Below are positions 13,598 to 20,970 of a stretch of 23,975 nt of DNA, in pieces. The notes under the pieces are model-generated. The model was not told the origin of the DNA, did no database searches, and saw nothing but the letters and a program-made list of their open reading frames with translations. Every line of letters begins with the position of its first letter. Position 1 is the first letter of the stretch. Position numbers and translations under genes: made by a program. This DNA comes from a virus: the IMG/VR virus record IMGVR_UViG_3300010354_000654, positions 1 through 23,975 of that record. One strand, given 5' to 3'.

Positions 13598-16062
13598 TAC
13601 TTAATCTGATAGATAGTCGAAACTTGAGTATGACCGTGTGGATGTGATGCGGAGAAAGATGGTACTTGTGGCTTACCTCCAGATCCTCCGCGACCTGGCG
13701 AACCCGATTTACCAGAACGGCTTTGTCTCACATAAATGTTTGACATAACTGGTGTTGTTATACCAGTATCTTTTCTCTTCTTTTTCATTTCAGCAAGTCT
13801 TATTTTTTTAGCTTTGACTGCGGCATTATAATCTTTGTAATACTTACCATCAGAACTAGAATAATATCTACCAATAGAAGCAGCGCCAGACTGTTTCACT
13901 CTTGCGTCAGATGCTTTATCAGCAGCATCCATTCTTGCAAGTCTCGCCTTTCCAATTCTACTATCTGGATCGGTAAACATTCTCATCAATCCTCTGGTAA
14001 ATCCACCCCAATCACCACCACGCTTATACCATTCTTTTGTTTTAGCACTACTCTCCGCTTCAAACCTTCTACCTACAGAATATCTTCTACCAGTTGCAGC
14101 GTAACTTAATTGATTTAACCTTTTTTGAGATGCTTCTTTAATTGCTTTTTGCCATGCAGCATTTTTTTGAGCTGGTTGAGCATTATTCATCAAGAAAACA
14201 TTAGCTATTGGTTTTGGTTTTGGTGCTGTAGGTGAAGCAGATGGAGGGGCGGAAGAAGGAGATGTTGGAGATAATTCTCCCGCTCTTGGTGTTGGTGAAT
14301 AAGGTTCTCGATAGGATTGTGAATCAAGAGAACCTGAAGGACCAGTTGACATTGAAGCAAAGTTATAATTTGCTGGATGAATTCCGTCTGAACCTGGGGA
14401 GAAACCGCCAGTAAAGGATGCACCATATTGAGTAGCAAGTTGTTTCAATTTATTATTCATTGCTGGCAACCCATTCAAATCTGTTCTACCTCTAGGTGGT
14501 CTTTGAGTTACGCCAAGAACTTTAACAGTTGCTCCAGAATCTTTAAGTAATTTTAATTGCGCTTCGACTGCAGATAATCCAGATATGTTATTTGTAATAC
14601 CCGTAGACAAGTAGACAGTTTTTCCTTTGAATCTACCTGGTCCATAATTTTGAAGCATGGTAAGAACTTCTGCTGGGCTAGCACCAACCATACTAGTGCC
14701 CATATTATCAGATGTAAGTTGTTTATTTCCACCTCTCCTTCCAGCAAGACCAGAAGCAATACTATCTCCAAAAATTAATCCGCCGCCTGCTGCATAAGTT
14801 TTTCCACCAATTTGTGTTGGTCTATTCGTTCCTCCTCCAGCAGCGTTCATTGCTTCGAGTGCATCTACACCATATTTTCTAACTGCACCAGCGGACATAA
14901 CAAATTCACCATGACTCAACATTGCTGGAATTTTATCAATACCTTTTTCACCACTCACAAAACCATTAAACATTTCTCCAACTTGATTAGCTCCACTGAG
15001 AAGCATTGCAAGAGGACCAAAAGAACCAGCACCTTTCAATATATTACCAAAATTAAATCCGCCCCCACCAAATCTAGGTATTACAAATCCACCACCAGAA
15101 TATTGTTGAGGTTCTACTGGTGGTTTTTTATTTTCATTCCCTCCAATACCACCAAAATTACCTATAGCATTACTCGCCGTGCTCATGATGGCAACGTCAG
15201 CAGCAACGCCAGCTATCGCTGCTACCGCTTTGCCCCGAGGTCCAAGAGCAAAACTAGCAAACTTACCAGCGCCCTTTAGTCCAGCTTTGGCTAAAAGTTT
15301 AGCACCTAATCCAGCCAGTCTAAGAGCCCCTCTCGCCAGAACCCCACCCAACTTTCCAATAAACCTACCCAAACTAGTTCCAAATCTTAGATATAAAGTT
15401 AAAAGAAATGGCCAACTATTCTTAAGAAATCTAATAATTGAATCAACTTTTTTCTTATTACCCTTATCACTAAACCAACGAAGAAGTTTTATAGCAACTC
15501 TTCCCAAAAATGCATACATGATGAAATCCATTATCCTACTTAAAAGAGATTTCACTGGTGCCATAACTTTTTCAGCTGCTCTAAAAGCAAATCCTAATCC
15601 ACTTTCAAGTAACGATTCTCTCTTATTTCGTGAATCTCTTTCCGATGCTTTCCTTTCTCCCTCTAATCTTTTTCCTTCCGCCTTATTTTGATTTTTTAAA
15701 ATTTCAATAATATCATCAAGTAAAGTTGTAATTCTCTTCAATCCCACACCAGAACCTTTTTCAGATTCAACTGTAGGTAATTTTTCACCGACAGTATCTC
15801 CACCAATCCTTTTACTTTGTGTCTTACTAATATTCTTAAGACTTGTAATTTTTTTAGATTGGTTTTCAACTATTTTTTCGATTGCACCAACACGAACAAC
15901 AATCTTTCTAGTAGCACCAGCTAAAGTAGATATTGTTCCATGAATATTTGTAATATCCTTAGACAAATCAGCAGCGGTCTTTCTCTTAAAACTAGCCGCA
16001 GAAATCTTTTTGACTTTAAGTTGAGAATCTAAATCGGCTAAATTTTTAGAAAGATCCGCCAT
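13597..16062 (-). CDS. Tape-measure-like hub protein with embedded SGNH/GDSL hydrolase domain
   Basis: An 821-residue protein. Residues 1-160 are helical and charged, with a heptad-like coiled coil (about 40-85). Residues about 155-295 alternate hydrophobic helices and glycine/alanine-rich stretches. A tape measure signature, IPAMLSHGEFVMSAGAVRKYG, sits at about 378-398. Residues about 425-570 then form an SGNH hydrolase: block I LIFGDSIASGL with Ser434, a later glycine, block III-like YLSTGITNN (488-492), and block V GSDGIHPANY with Asp559 and His562. All three catalytic residues of the serine-histidine-aspartate type are present, so an esterase or deacetylase is plausible. A serine/proline-rich linker (590-620) leads to a basic C-terminus. 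T4 gp29, the hub/tape measure protein, is the positional counterpart. The start overlaps the gp51-like gene by 17 nt. Confidence 0.75.
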   Translation of the reverse strand: MADLSKNLADLDSQLKVKKISAASFKRKTAADLSKDITNIHGTISTLAGATRKIVVRVGAIEKIVENQSKKITSLKNISKTQSKRIGGDTVGEKLPTVESEKGSGVGLKRITTLLDDIIEILKNQNKAEGKRLEGERKASERDSRNKRESLLESGLGFAFRAAEKVMAPVKSLLSRIMDFIMYAFLGRVAIKLLRWFSDKGNKKKVDSIIRFLKNSWPFLLTLYLRFGTSLGRFIGKLGGVLARGALRLAGLGAKLLAKAGLKGAGKFASFALGPRGKAVAAIAGVAADVAIMSTASNAIGNFGGIGGNENKKPPVEPQQYSGGGFVIPRFGGGGFNFGNILKGAGSFGPLAMLLSGANQVGEMFNGFVSGEKGIDKIPAMLSHGEFVMSAGAVRKYGVDALEAMNAAGGGTNRPTQIGGKTYAAGGGLIFGDSIASGLAGRRGGNKQLTSDNMGTSMVGASPAEVLTMLQNYGPGRFKGKTVYLSTGITNNISGLSAVEAQLKLLKDSGATVKVLGVTQRPPRGRTDLNGLPAMNNKLKQLATQYGASFTGGFSPGSDGIHPANYNFASMSTGPSGSLDSQSYREPYSPTPRAGELSPTSPSSAPPSASPTAPKPKPIANVFLMNNAQPAQKNAAWQKAIKEASQKRLNQLSYAATGRRYSVGRRFEAESSAKTKEWYKRGGDWGGFTRGLMRMFTDPDSRIGKARLARMDAADKASDARVKQSGAASIGRYYSSSDGKYYKDYNAAVKAKKIRLAEMKKKRKDTGITTPVMSNIYVRQSRSGKSGSPGRGGSGGKPQVPSFSASHPHGHTQVSTIYQIK

Positions 16063-16231
16063 TGGTCGCTTGCTGTTTTGTCTTTTCTTCTTCTAAATGT
16101 TGCTTTAACAATTCAGTATAGATGTCTCTCTCCCATGGTATTAAATTTTCAATCTCCCATAATGAATATTTATGGTACTGTATCAAAGCAAAATTTAATC
16201 TAAAGTAATTTTCAAGGTCCATATGGACCAT
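16046..16231 (-). CDS. gp51: gp51-like baseplate hub assembly protein
   Basis: A 61-residue protein. The core DLENYFRLNFALIQYHKYSL followed by IPWERDIYTELLKQHLEEE is the pattern I know from the short proteins that cyanophages annotate as baseplate hub assembly catalyst. T4 gp51 is much longer (about 249 residues), so this is a family name carried by synteny rather than proven equivalence. It sits between gp26 and the tape-measure-like gene, with 2 nt to the former and a 17-nt overlap with the latter. ATG at 16231 is taken; ATG at 16222 (giving MDLENYF) is an equally possible start, and neither has a Shine-Dalgarno sequence. A chaperone-like role in hub assembly is the family expectation. Confidence 0.65.
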   Translation of the reverse strand: MVHMDLENYFRLNFALIQYHKYSLWEIENLIPWERDIYTELLKQHLEEEKTKQQATNGGSF

Positions 16232-16233
16232 TG

Positions 16234-16953
16234 CTATGCGAAAAAAGATGCTAACCCTTCTATAACTACATCACTTTCTACTTTAGTTTTTGGATTTGTA
16301 ACCTTTATTGTGTGTGACAACTTGGGCATCGTTTCAAAAAACTTCTCAATTTGTTTAAACTGAGATGAATTCATCTGCTCTAAAAATTCATTTAATTCTT
16401 TTTTTGTACAATCTGCAGCAGACCAAACATCTTCATCAGTATAAATTTTATCAATACACGATGCAATCAAATCAAACGATTGATCCATTGCACTTTCATT
16501 TTTAAAATCAAAGTTAGATTTAATAAACTGTTCTAATGATGGATACTTCATTTCCATCATGATGTTTTTATCAACTTTTATCTTATTTGTATGTTCCTCA
16601 TTCTTCTGGACTTTAATATCATCCAAATCTATCTTTACTTCCACACTTGTTACTTCGTCATCTGGACAGATAACGTTTACTTCTATCTCTTCTCCAACAG
16701 ATTTTCCTCTAATGTTAAGAAAGAGATATTCGATATCAAATGTAGGAAGAGTCTCTACTTTAACACTCTTAGTAAGGACACAGTTTTTAATAACAGTTTT
16801 AATAGCATTTGTAATTTGTTTAGTATCCTCACTTTCCAATGCCATAACTAGGACTTTTTCTTCTTTTACAAGAAAAGGTCTATATTCAATTTCTTCTCCA
16901 GTTGATGGCAATTCGAGTGTATATGATGGGGTTACAATTTTTGGTAAAGGCAT
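16234..16953 (-). CDS. gp26: gp26 baseplate hub subunit
   Basis: A 239-residue protein. The N-terminus PLPKIVTPSYTLELPSTGEE leading to YRPFLVKEEKVLVMALESED and an alternating helix ending in a VIKNC turn is the signature of the T4 gp26 family (Pfam T4 baseplate protein). The middle (80-125) is a beta-rich insert, and the C-terminal half is helical with EFLEQMNSSQFKQIEKFFE. T4 gp26 has 208 residues, so the length is normal. In T4 it is needed for assembly of the central hub. The ATG has a clear ribosome site (TATAGGACATTATG), and a late octamer-like TCTAAATA lies 30 nt upstream. The next genes (gp51-like, tape-measure-like, gp27-like, gp5-like) form one hub operon. Confidence 0.85.
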   Translation of the reverse strand: MPLPKIVTPSYTLELPSTGEEIEYRPFLVKEEKVLVMALESEDTKQITNAIKTVIKNCVLTKSVKVETLPTFDIEYLFLNIRGKSVGEEIEVNVICPDDEVTSVEVKIDLDDIKVQKNEEHTNKIKVDKNIMMEMKYPSLEQFIKSNFDFKNESAMDQSFDLIASCIDKIYTDEDVWSAADCTKKELNEFLEQMNSSQFKQIEKFFETMPKLSHTIKVTNPKTKVESDVVIEGLASFFA

Positions 16954-16982
16954 AATGTCCTATAGAAAATTTCAGGTGTGAT

Positions 16983-16990
16983 TATTTAGA
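16983..16990 (-). promoter_or_regulatory. Late-promoter-like motif TCTAAATA
   Basis: The minus strand reads CTCTAAATAATC in the 41-nt gap between the stop at 16995 and gp26. It ends about 30 nt before the ATG and differs from TATAAATA at position 2. It probably starts the hub operon. Confidence 0.45.
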
Positions 16991-16994
16991 GGCT

Positions 16995-17900
16995 CTAGAA
17001 AAGTTTTAAATCTGAAGTATATGCAGTCTTAGTATCAATGGTGTTTCCAGATGCTTTTGCTGTAAACGGATTGACTCCTCCAGTCGTGGTAAACTGACCA
17101 TAGTTTACACCCAAATCTAAATTCTTACTAGTAAAAGCTTTATTCATTGCTGCCTGTTGCTCTGGAGTCAATGGTTTCCAAACATCATAATCAGTGCTGA
17201 TTGGAGATCCTTCTGGGTCTAATCCTTTAGAATCTGTAGTATCACCACCCGAATCTGGATCCATAACGTATCTAATGTAAGTCATTGATACTGTACATTT
17301 TAACAAGGAAGATACATCATAAGAAATAGGCATTGAAGTAATTGAAATTGGATATGGTTTAATAAAATCATATCTCAATTTTCTTGACATATTTCTTTCA
17401 AACTTCGTAACAGATAAAGCACTTCCAGTTCTATATCCATTGTTACCATCTGGATATCTAAATCTATAGTAGTAATTTGAGTCCTTTGACCCAACTGCTC
17501 TCTTACCTTTGTCACTAATACTTTCCTGAGCAATATACTTCATCCACGTTTCAAACATTCTAATTGATAGATAGTTTTCAGCATCAACATAGAAAGTCAA
17601 ATCAATACGATCATCATACAATCTTCTGTATGCAAACCTTTCAGTCGTTCCATGAAAGTCATTATTAACTTCATGAGTACTAAACTGCGATCCTGGCAAT
17701 GAAGCTTCTGAACATATAAGCGTCATTCTTGAACCGTCAATTGCAGCGTTATATGCTATTCCTTGCTGCTTTGCAAAGTTAGAAAAATCACCGTCAGGAA
17801 ATTTAATATAGACTTCAAAATTAGAAGTAAGAGCTGGAGTAAGAACTAAATTTGCCTTTAAATCATCTATGGTTCTTTTAGATGGTGCTGGCGATGCCAT
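16995..17900 (-). CDS. Tail-tube-fold baseplate protein (gp54/gp19-like)
   Basis: A 301-residue protein. After a short N-terminal linker, a strand reading NFEVYIKFP leads to MTLICSEASLPGSQFSTHEV. The cysteine-x-x-alanine-x-x-LPG pattern is typical of phage tail tube and tube-initiator proteins. Next come YRRLYDDRIDLTFYVD and a helix, MFETWMKYI, then strands including YDFIKPYPISITSMPISYD and TVSMTYIRYVMD, which complete the tube-like barrel. The C-terminal 80 residues look disordered. In T4 such folds occur in gp19 (tube, 163 residues), gp48 and gp54 (tube initiators). The length and the place next to gp26, with gp48 across the divergent promoter, point to a gp54-type initiator, but I cannot exclude a different baseplate tube paralogue. 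Confidence 0.65.
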   Translation of the reverse strand: MASPAPSKRTIDDLKANLVLTPALTSNFEVYIKFPDGDFSNFAKQQGIAYNAAIDGSRMTLICSEASLPGSQFSTHEVNNDFHGTTERFAYRRLYDDRIDLTFYVDAENYLSIRMFETWMKYIAQESISDKGKRAVGSKDSNYYYRFRYPDGNNGYRTGSALSVTKFERNMSRKLRYDFIKPYPISITSMPISYDVSSLLKCTVSMTYIRYVMDPDSGGDTTDSKGLDPEGSPISTDYDVWKPLTPEQQAAMNKAFTSKNLDLGVNYGQFTTTGGVNPFTAKASGNTIDTKTAYTSDLKLF

Positions 17901-17901
17901 T

Positions 17902-17909
17902 TATAAATA
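17902..17909 (+). promoter_or_regulatory. Canonical T4-type late promoter TATAAATA
   Basis: An exact TATAAATA lies in the divergent gap between the tail-tube-fold gene (minus) and gp4 (plus). Transcription would start near 17915-17920, before the gp4 ribosome site TTAGGGAT and the ATG at 17943. Gp33, encoded in this window, would be the co-activator. It overlaps a short palindrome ATTTATAAAT, but only the plus reading gives the full octamer. Confidence 0.75.
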
Positions 17910-17942
17910 TTTTTGACTGTTATATATTATGTATTAGGGATA

Positions 17943-18392
17943 ATGGCAGAAAGTATCAAGAGCAAATACAAACCATCTTATCCAGAAAAATACATTGGCA
18001 ATGCAGAAAATATTATATGTCGTTCTTCTTGGGAGAGAAAATTTTGTTATTGGTGCGATTTAAATGAAAACATAATTTCTTGGGGTTCTGAGGAAATTAG
18101 AATTCGTTATTATGATCCAGTAAAACAAAAACTAAGATTCTACTATCCAGACTTTATAATCAAAGTCAAAGAAAAAAATGGAACTATCAACAAATATATT
18201 GTTGAGATTAAACCAAAGAAACAAACAACATCTCCACAGAAAAAATCTAGAACAACAAAATCATACATTCATGAAACACTAACATACGAAACTAATAAGG
18301 CAAAATGGAAAGCAGCTGAAGAGTTTTGTAAAGATAATATGATTAAGTTTATGATTATTACCGAAGATGATCTAAACATTTCTAACAAGTAA
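17943..18392 (+). CDS. gp4: gp4 head completion protein, TnsA-like nuclease fold
   Basis: A 149-residue protein, the same length as T4 gp4 (150). The signature PEKYIGNAENIICRSSWERK matches T4 NPNKYIGNSRNIVYRSLLE. It is followed by IISWGSEEIRIRYYDPV and YYPDFIIKVKEK, then KYIVEIKPKKQT. This gives a PD-(D/E)XK arrangement: Glu31, Asp70, Glu88 and Lys90, as in TnsA endonuclease. In T4, gp4 finishes heads after packaging so that tails can join; whether it cuts DNA is unclear. ATG at 17943 is chosen over the earlier TTG because it has the ribosome site TTAGGGAT and lies after the late promoter. It opens the plus-strand island, and the next gene starts 1 nt after its stop. Confidence 0.88.
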   Translation: MAESIKSKYKPSYPEKYIGNAENIICRSSWERKFCYWCDLNENIISWGSEEIRIRYYDPVKQKLRFYYPDFIIKVKEKNGTINKYIVEIKPKKQTTSPQKKSRTTKSYIHETLTYETNKAKWKAAEEFCKDNMIKFMIITEDDLNISNK

Positions 18393-18393
18393 A

Positions 18394-18780
18394 ATGAAAA
18401 TCAAAGAAGAAAATCTTGGTCAGTATACAGAAAAATTTGATAGAATTCAAGAACTAAAGGAAAAAATTATTGATATTGAAGACCCAGAACTTTTAATGTT
18501 GGAAATTATGGACCACCTTAAGGAAACGGAATTAGTTCCAGAAGTTGGTGGATATTACACATTCATATACAATCCAAAGACGCCAAATATAACTTATGAC
18601 CAACACCCATTAGTAGCCTGCACTTCTGTCGAACGATGGGGATTCAAAGGAATAAATTTTCACTGGAATGATTCCAGGAACTACACATGGGAAGAAATAC
18701 CAGGCAGACTTCATGTTATACAACGTAGTGAAATAGATACTTTAAGATCAATACCATACGCAAAATATCTCCAAACATAA
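18394..18780 (+). CDS. Conserved-type phage protein, unknown function
   Basis: A 128-residue protein, family not recognised with certainty. The first 45 residues are a charged helix. Then comes a compact beta-rich part: GGYYTFIYNPKTPNITYDQH, PLVACTSVERWGFKGINFHW and EIPGRLHVIQR. Proteins with a Y-NPKT...YD-PLV...GF-G-NFH pattern recur in marine myoviruses, usually unnamed. It starts 1 nt after the gp4 stop, so it is co-transcribed with gp4 from TATAAATA and precedes gp48, which suggests a virion or assembly role. No catalytic motif, signal peptide or membrane segment is seen. Confidence 0.7.
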   Translation: MKIKEENLGQYTEKFDRIQELKEKIIDIEDPELLMLEIMDHLKETELVPEVGGYYTFIYNPKTPNITYDQHPLVACTSVERWGFKGINFHWNDSRNYTWEEIPGRLHVIQRSEIDTLRSIPYAKYLQT

Positions 18781-18781
18781 C

Positions 18782-18789
18782 CATAAATA
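18782..18789 (+). promoter_or_regulatory. Late promoter octamer CATAAATA
   Basis: CATAAATA (NATAAATA type) lies directly after the stop of the preceding gene and about 80 nt before gp48. The 89-nt gap holds no other gene. It would give gp48 and gp53 an independent late transcript. Confidence 0.6.
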
Positions 18790-18857
18790 ATCAATAAATC
18801 TTTGTGTTCGATGTTTAAGGGAGTTAAAATATCATATAGCAATGATTTTATTTCATT

Positions 18858-18863
18858 GGAGGT
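18858..18863 (+). promoter_or_regulatory. Strong ribosome binding site GGAGGT for gp48
   Basis: GGAGGT ends 6 nt before GTG at 18870 and decides the start. The nearby ATG at 18842 is out of frame and stops after 11 codons, so GTG is the true initiation codon. Confidence 0.8.
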
Positions 18864-18869
18864 ATTCTA

Positions 18870-20303
18870 GTGGCTGAACCATATACCCCCAAGTATAGAA
18901 ATGATGTTGTCAAAACAACTTACGTAGGTATCCCAATCAACGTGGGACCTAATAAAAATAAACTAGTAAAAGGATATCAAACAACATTTAAAGATGGAAC
19001 TTCGAAATTTATTTACGAAGGAGATACAAATCTAAGTTCCAACTTTGATTATTCAACTTTCACTGGAAAAAAAGATAGTAAGGGAAATTGGGTTTGGTCC
19101 CCCACCACATCCAACAGCGTTCAAAACCTAGCAACCAGAGAAGGAATTAGTGCAGAAAATATCAACAAAGCTTTATATACAAAAAAGCAAGGAGATAGTG
19201 CGTCACAAATTGCTACAGTATTGAATGGAAATAGAGTAACTCAACTGGGTGGAACAAAAGAAGCACAAAAAGTAGATCCAAAAATACCAGGAGCAACAGG
19301 AACATCAACACAAGCTCCAGATTATACTGGTATTGGAAATAGTTCCACTGCGGGACCTTCAGAAGATGCTGAGAAAATTAAAAAAGAAAGTGGAACTGTT
19401 AGATCAGGTACGAGAACTGAATATGGTGATATTAGATATCCACTGACATTGAAGTTGGAAAAACAAGATGTTATAAAATTTTCAATTATGGAATATAAAC
19501 CACCTGGTTTAAAATCAACACAACAAGGTGGAGCAAGTGAAGCAAATAGAATTGTATCATTCACCGCGTCTAAAGATAAAACTGGAGATGTCCCAACATT
19601 ATCAGATAGAAAAATTCTTGGAACAATTACGTTACCAATTCCAGGTGGAATTTCAGATAGCAATGTAGCAAATTGGCAAGAAGATTCCCTCGATGTATTA
19701 ACAAAAGCAGGAGCCGATATTGTCGGTAGTTTTATAGGAGGAGGTCCTAGTGCGGCAGGAGAAGCAGCAACAGATCAAGTGGAAGGAGCATTACCTGGAG
19801 GAGACACTTCAGCTGCTGAAGCAACAATTACTTCCAAGATGACAGAAGCAGCTACTAATAGTACAAATTTACAGCAGAGAATGTTTGGAACTCTATTGAA
19901 TCCAAACACAGAACTTCTATTCACTGGACCTGGACTAAGACAATTTGGATTTACATTTAGACTAACTCCTAGAAGTCAAGAAGAAGCAAGAGCAGTTAGA
20001 AAAATAATTCGTTGGTTTAAACAGTCAATGTCAGTAAAAAGAAGTGAATCATCACTTCTACTCAAATCACCAAATACATTTGCAATTGCATACTTGCATG
20101 AAGGTAAACTTCATCCTTACTTAAATAGATTTAAAGAGTGTGCATTAACAACGTTTAACGTTGATTACACTCCAGACCAAACTTATATGACATATGAAGA
20201 TGGTTCAATGACTTGTTATCAATTAACAATGTCTTTCCAAGAACTAGAACCTCTGTTTGATGATGAATATGGCGGCAACGATGACAAAAATATAGGATTC
20301 TAA
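18870..20303 (+). CDS. gp48: gp48 baseplate tail tube cap
   Basis: A 477-residue protein with a GTG start. The C-terminal part (about 343-465) carries the gp48 signature: NPNTELLFTGPGLRQFGFTF, then TPRSQEEARAVRKIIRWFKQ, LLLKSPNTFAIAYLHEGK, LHPYLNRFKECALTTFNVDY and PDQTYMTYEDGSMTCYQLTM. In T4 gp48 sits on the hub and, with gp54, forms the platform on which the tail tube polymerises. T4 gp48 has 364 residues; this protein is longer, mainly through an N-terminal region (1-190) rich in threonine, serine and lysine and an alanine/glycine-rich insert at 280-330. The order gp48-gp53 is the same as in other cyanophages. Confidence 0.85.
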   Translation: MAEPYTPKYRNDVVKTTYVGIPINVGPNKNKLVKGYQTTFKDGTSKFIYEGDTNLSSNFDYSTFTGKKDSKGNWVWSPTTSNSVQNLATREGISAENINKALYTKKQGDSASQIATVLNGNRVTQLGGTKEAQKVDPKIPGATGTSTQAPDYTGIGNSSTAGPSEDAEKIKKESGTVRSGTRTEYGDIRYPLTLKLEKQDVIKFSIMEYKPPGLKSTQQGGASEANRIVSFTASKDKTGDVPTLSDRKILGTITLPIPGGISDSNVANWQEDSLDVLTKAGADIVGSFIGGGPSAAGEAATDQVEGALPGGDTSAAEATITSKMTEAATNSTNLQQRMFGTLLNPNTELLFTGPGLRQFGFTFRLTPRSQEEARAVRKIIRWFKQSMSVKRSESSLLLKSPNTFAIAYLHEGKLHPYLNRFKECALTTFNVDYTPDQTYMTYEDGSMTCYQLTMSFQELEPLFDDEYGGNDDKNIGF

Positions 20304-20304
20304 T

Positions 20305-20970
20305 ATGTCAAACTATTTTCAAAAAGTACCAGACTTCGATTATATTAGCAGATTACCTGATGCAAAAATATCAGAATATATTCGCGTAAAAAATTTATTC
20401 AGACGTGGAAAACTGCGAGATGATATTTTTAAAAATTTAGCCTTTTTTGAAAAGTATAAAATTTATGGTGACGAAAGACCCGATAATGTTGCCTATAATT
20501 ATTACGGGTCATCCGAATATGATTGGCTTGTTCTTCTTTCCAATAATATTTTAAATGTTCAAACTGAATGGCCAATGTCTCAAGAATCTTATGACAGTTA
20601 TCTAATTGAAAAGTATGGTAGTTATGAAAAACTAAGTGAAGTTCATCACTACGAAACAATTGAAGTTAAAAATACAAATGATGTTGTGATTGTGCCTGCG
20701 GGTTTACAAGTTGATAGTGGATATTCAATAATTTATTACGACCCCCTAAAAGGAACCACAGTTGACAGTGGAAATATTTCTGTTCCAGTTTCCAACTATG
20801 AGTATGAAGAAAAAATCGAAGATAACAAGAGAAATATCTTTCTTCTAAAACCAGCATATCTAAACATCGCTGTTGATGATCTGAATGATATTCTTCCATA
20901 CCAAGAAGGTTCTACTCAGTATGTGAGCAGAACCTTGGCAAAAGGAGAGAATATTAGGATTTACACCTAA
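20305..20970 (+). CDS. gp53: gp53 baseplate wedge subunit
   Basis: A 221-residue protein (T4 gp53 has 196). The signature YKIYGDERPDNVAYNYYGSS followed by EYDWLVLLSNNILNVQTEWP (about 51-90) is typical of gp53. The C-terminal 100 residues are beta-rich and less conserved. In T4 gp53 joins the last wedge protein to the hub and promotes hexagonal baseplate closure. A ribosome site (TAGGATTCTAATATG) overlaps the end of gp48, only 1 nt separates the two genes, and they are clearly co-transcribed. The stop codon abuts the stop of gp32 on the other strand with no gap. Confidence 0.88.
   Translation: MSNYFQKVPDFDYISRLPDAKISEYIRVKNLFRRGKLRDDIFKNLAFFEKYKIYGDERPDNVAYNYYGSSEYDWLVLLSNNILNVQTEWPMSQESYDSYLIEKYGSYEKLSEVHHYETIEVKNTNDVVIVPAGLQVDSGYSIIYYDPLKGTTVDSGNISVPVSNYEYEEKIEDNKRNIFLLKPAYLNIAVDDLNDILPYQEGSTQYVSRTLAKGENIRIYT

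Noticed and set aside
14812-15691. Plus-strand open frames of 155 and 170 codons opposite the SGNH tape-measure-like gene
   Set aside because: They overlap each other and lie fully inside a well-supported minus-strand gene. Their translations are low in complexity and look like no family, with no ribosome site or promoter.
16559-16981. Plus-strand 140-codon frame opposite gp26
   Set aside because: The minus-strand gp26 family match is clear, and the serine/phenylalanine-rich translation is typical of a reverse reading of an acidic gene.
17899-17910. Minus-strand late promoter at the ATTTATAAAT palindrome
   Set aside because: On the minus strand the sequence is TATAAATGG and runs into the start codon of the tail-tube-fold gene, leaving no leader.
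17913-17942. TTG start extending gp4 by ten residues
   Set aside because: It falls at the likely transcription start of the TATAAATA promoter, and ATG at 17943 has a ribosome site and matches T4 gp4 length.
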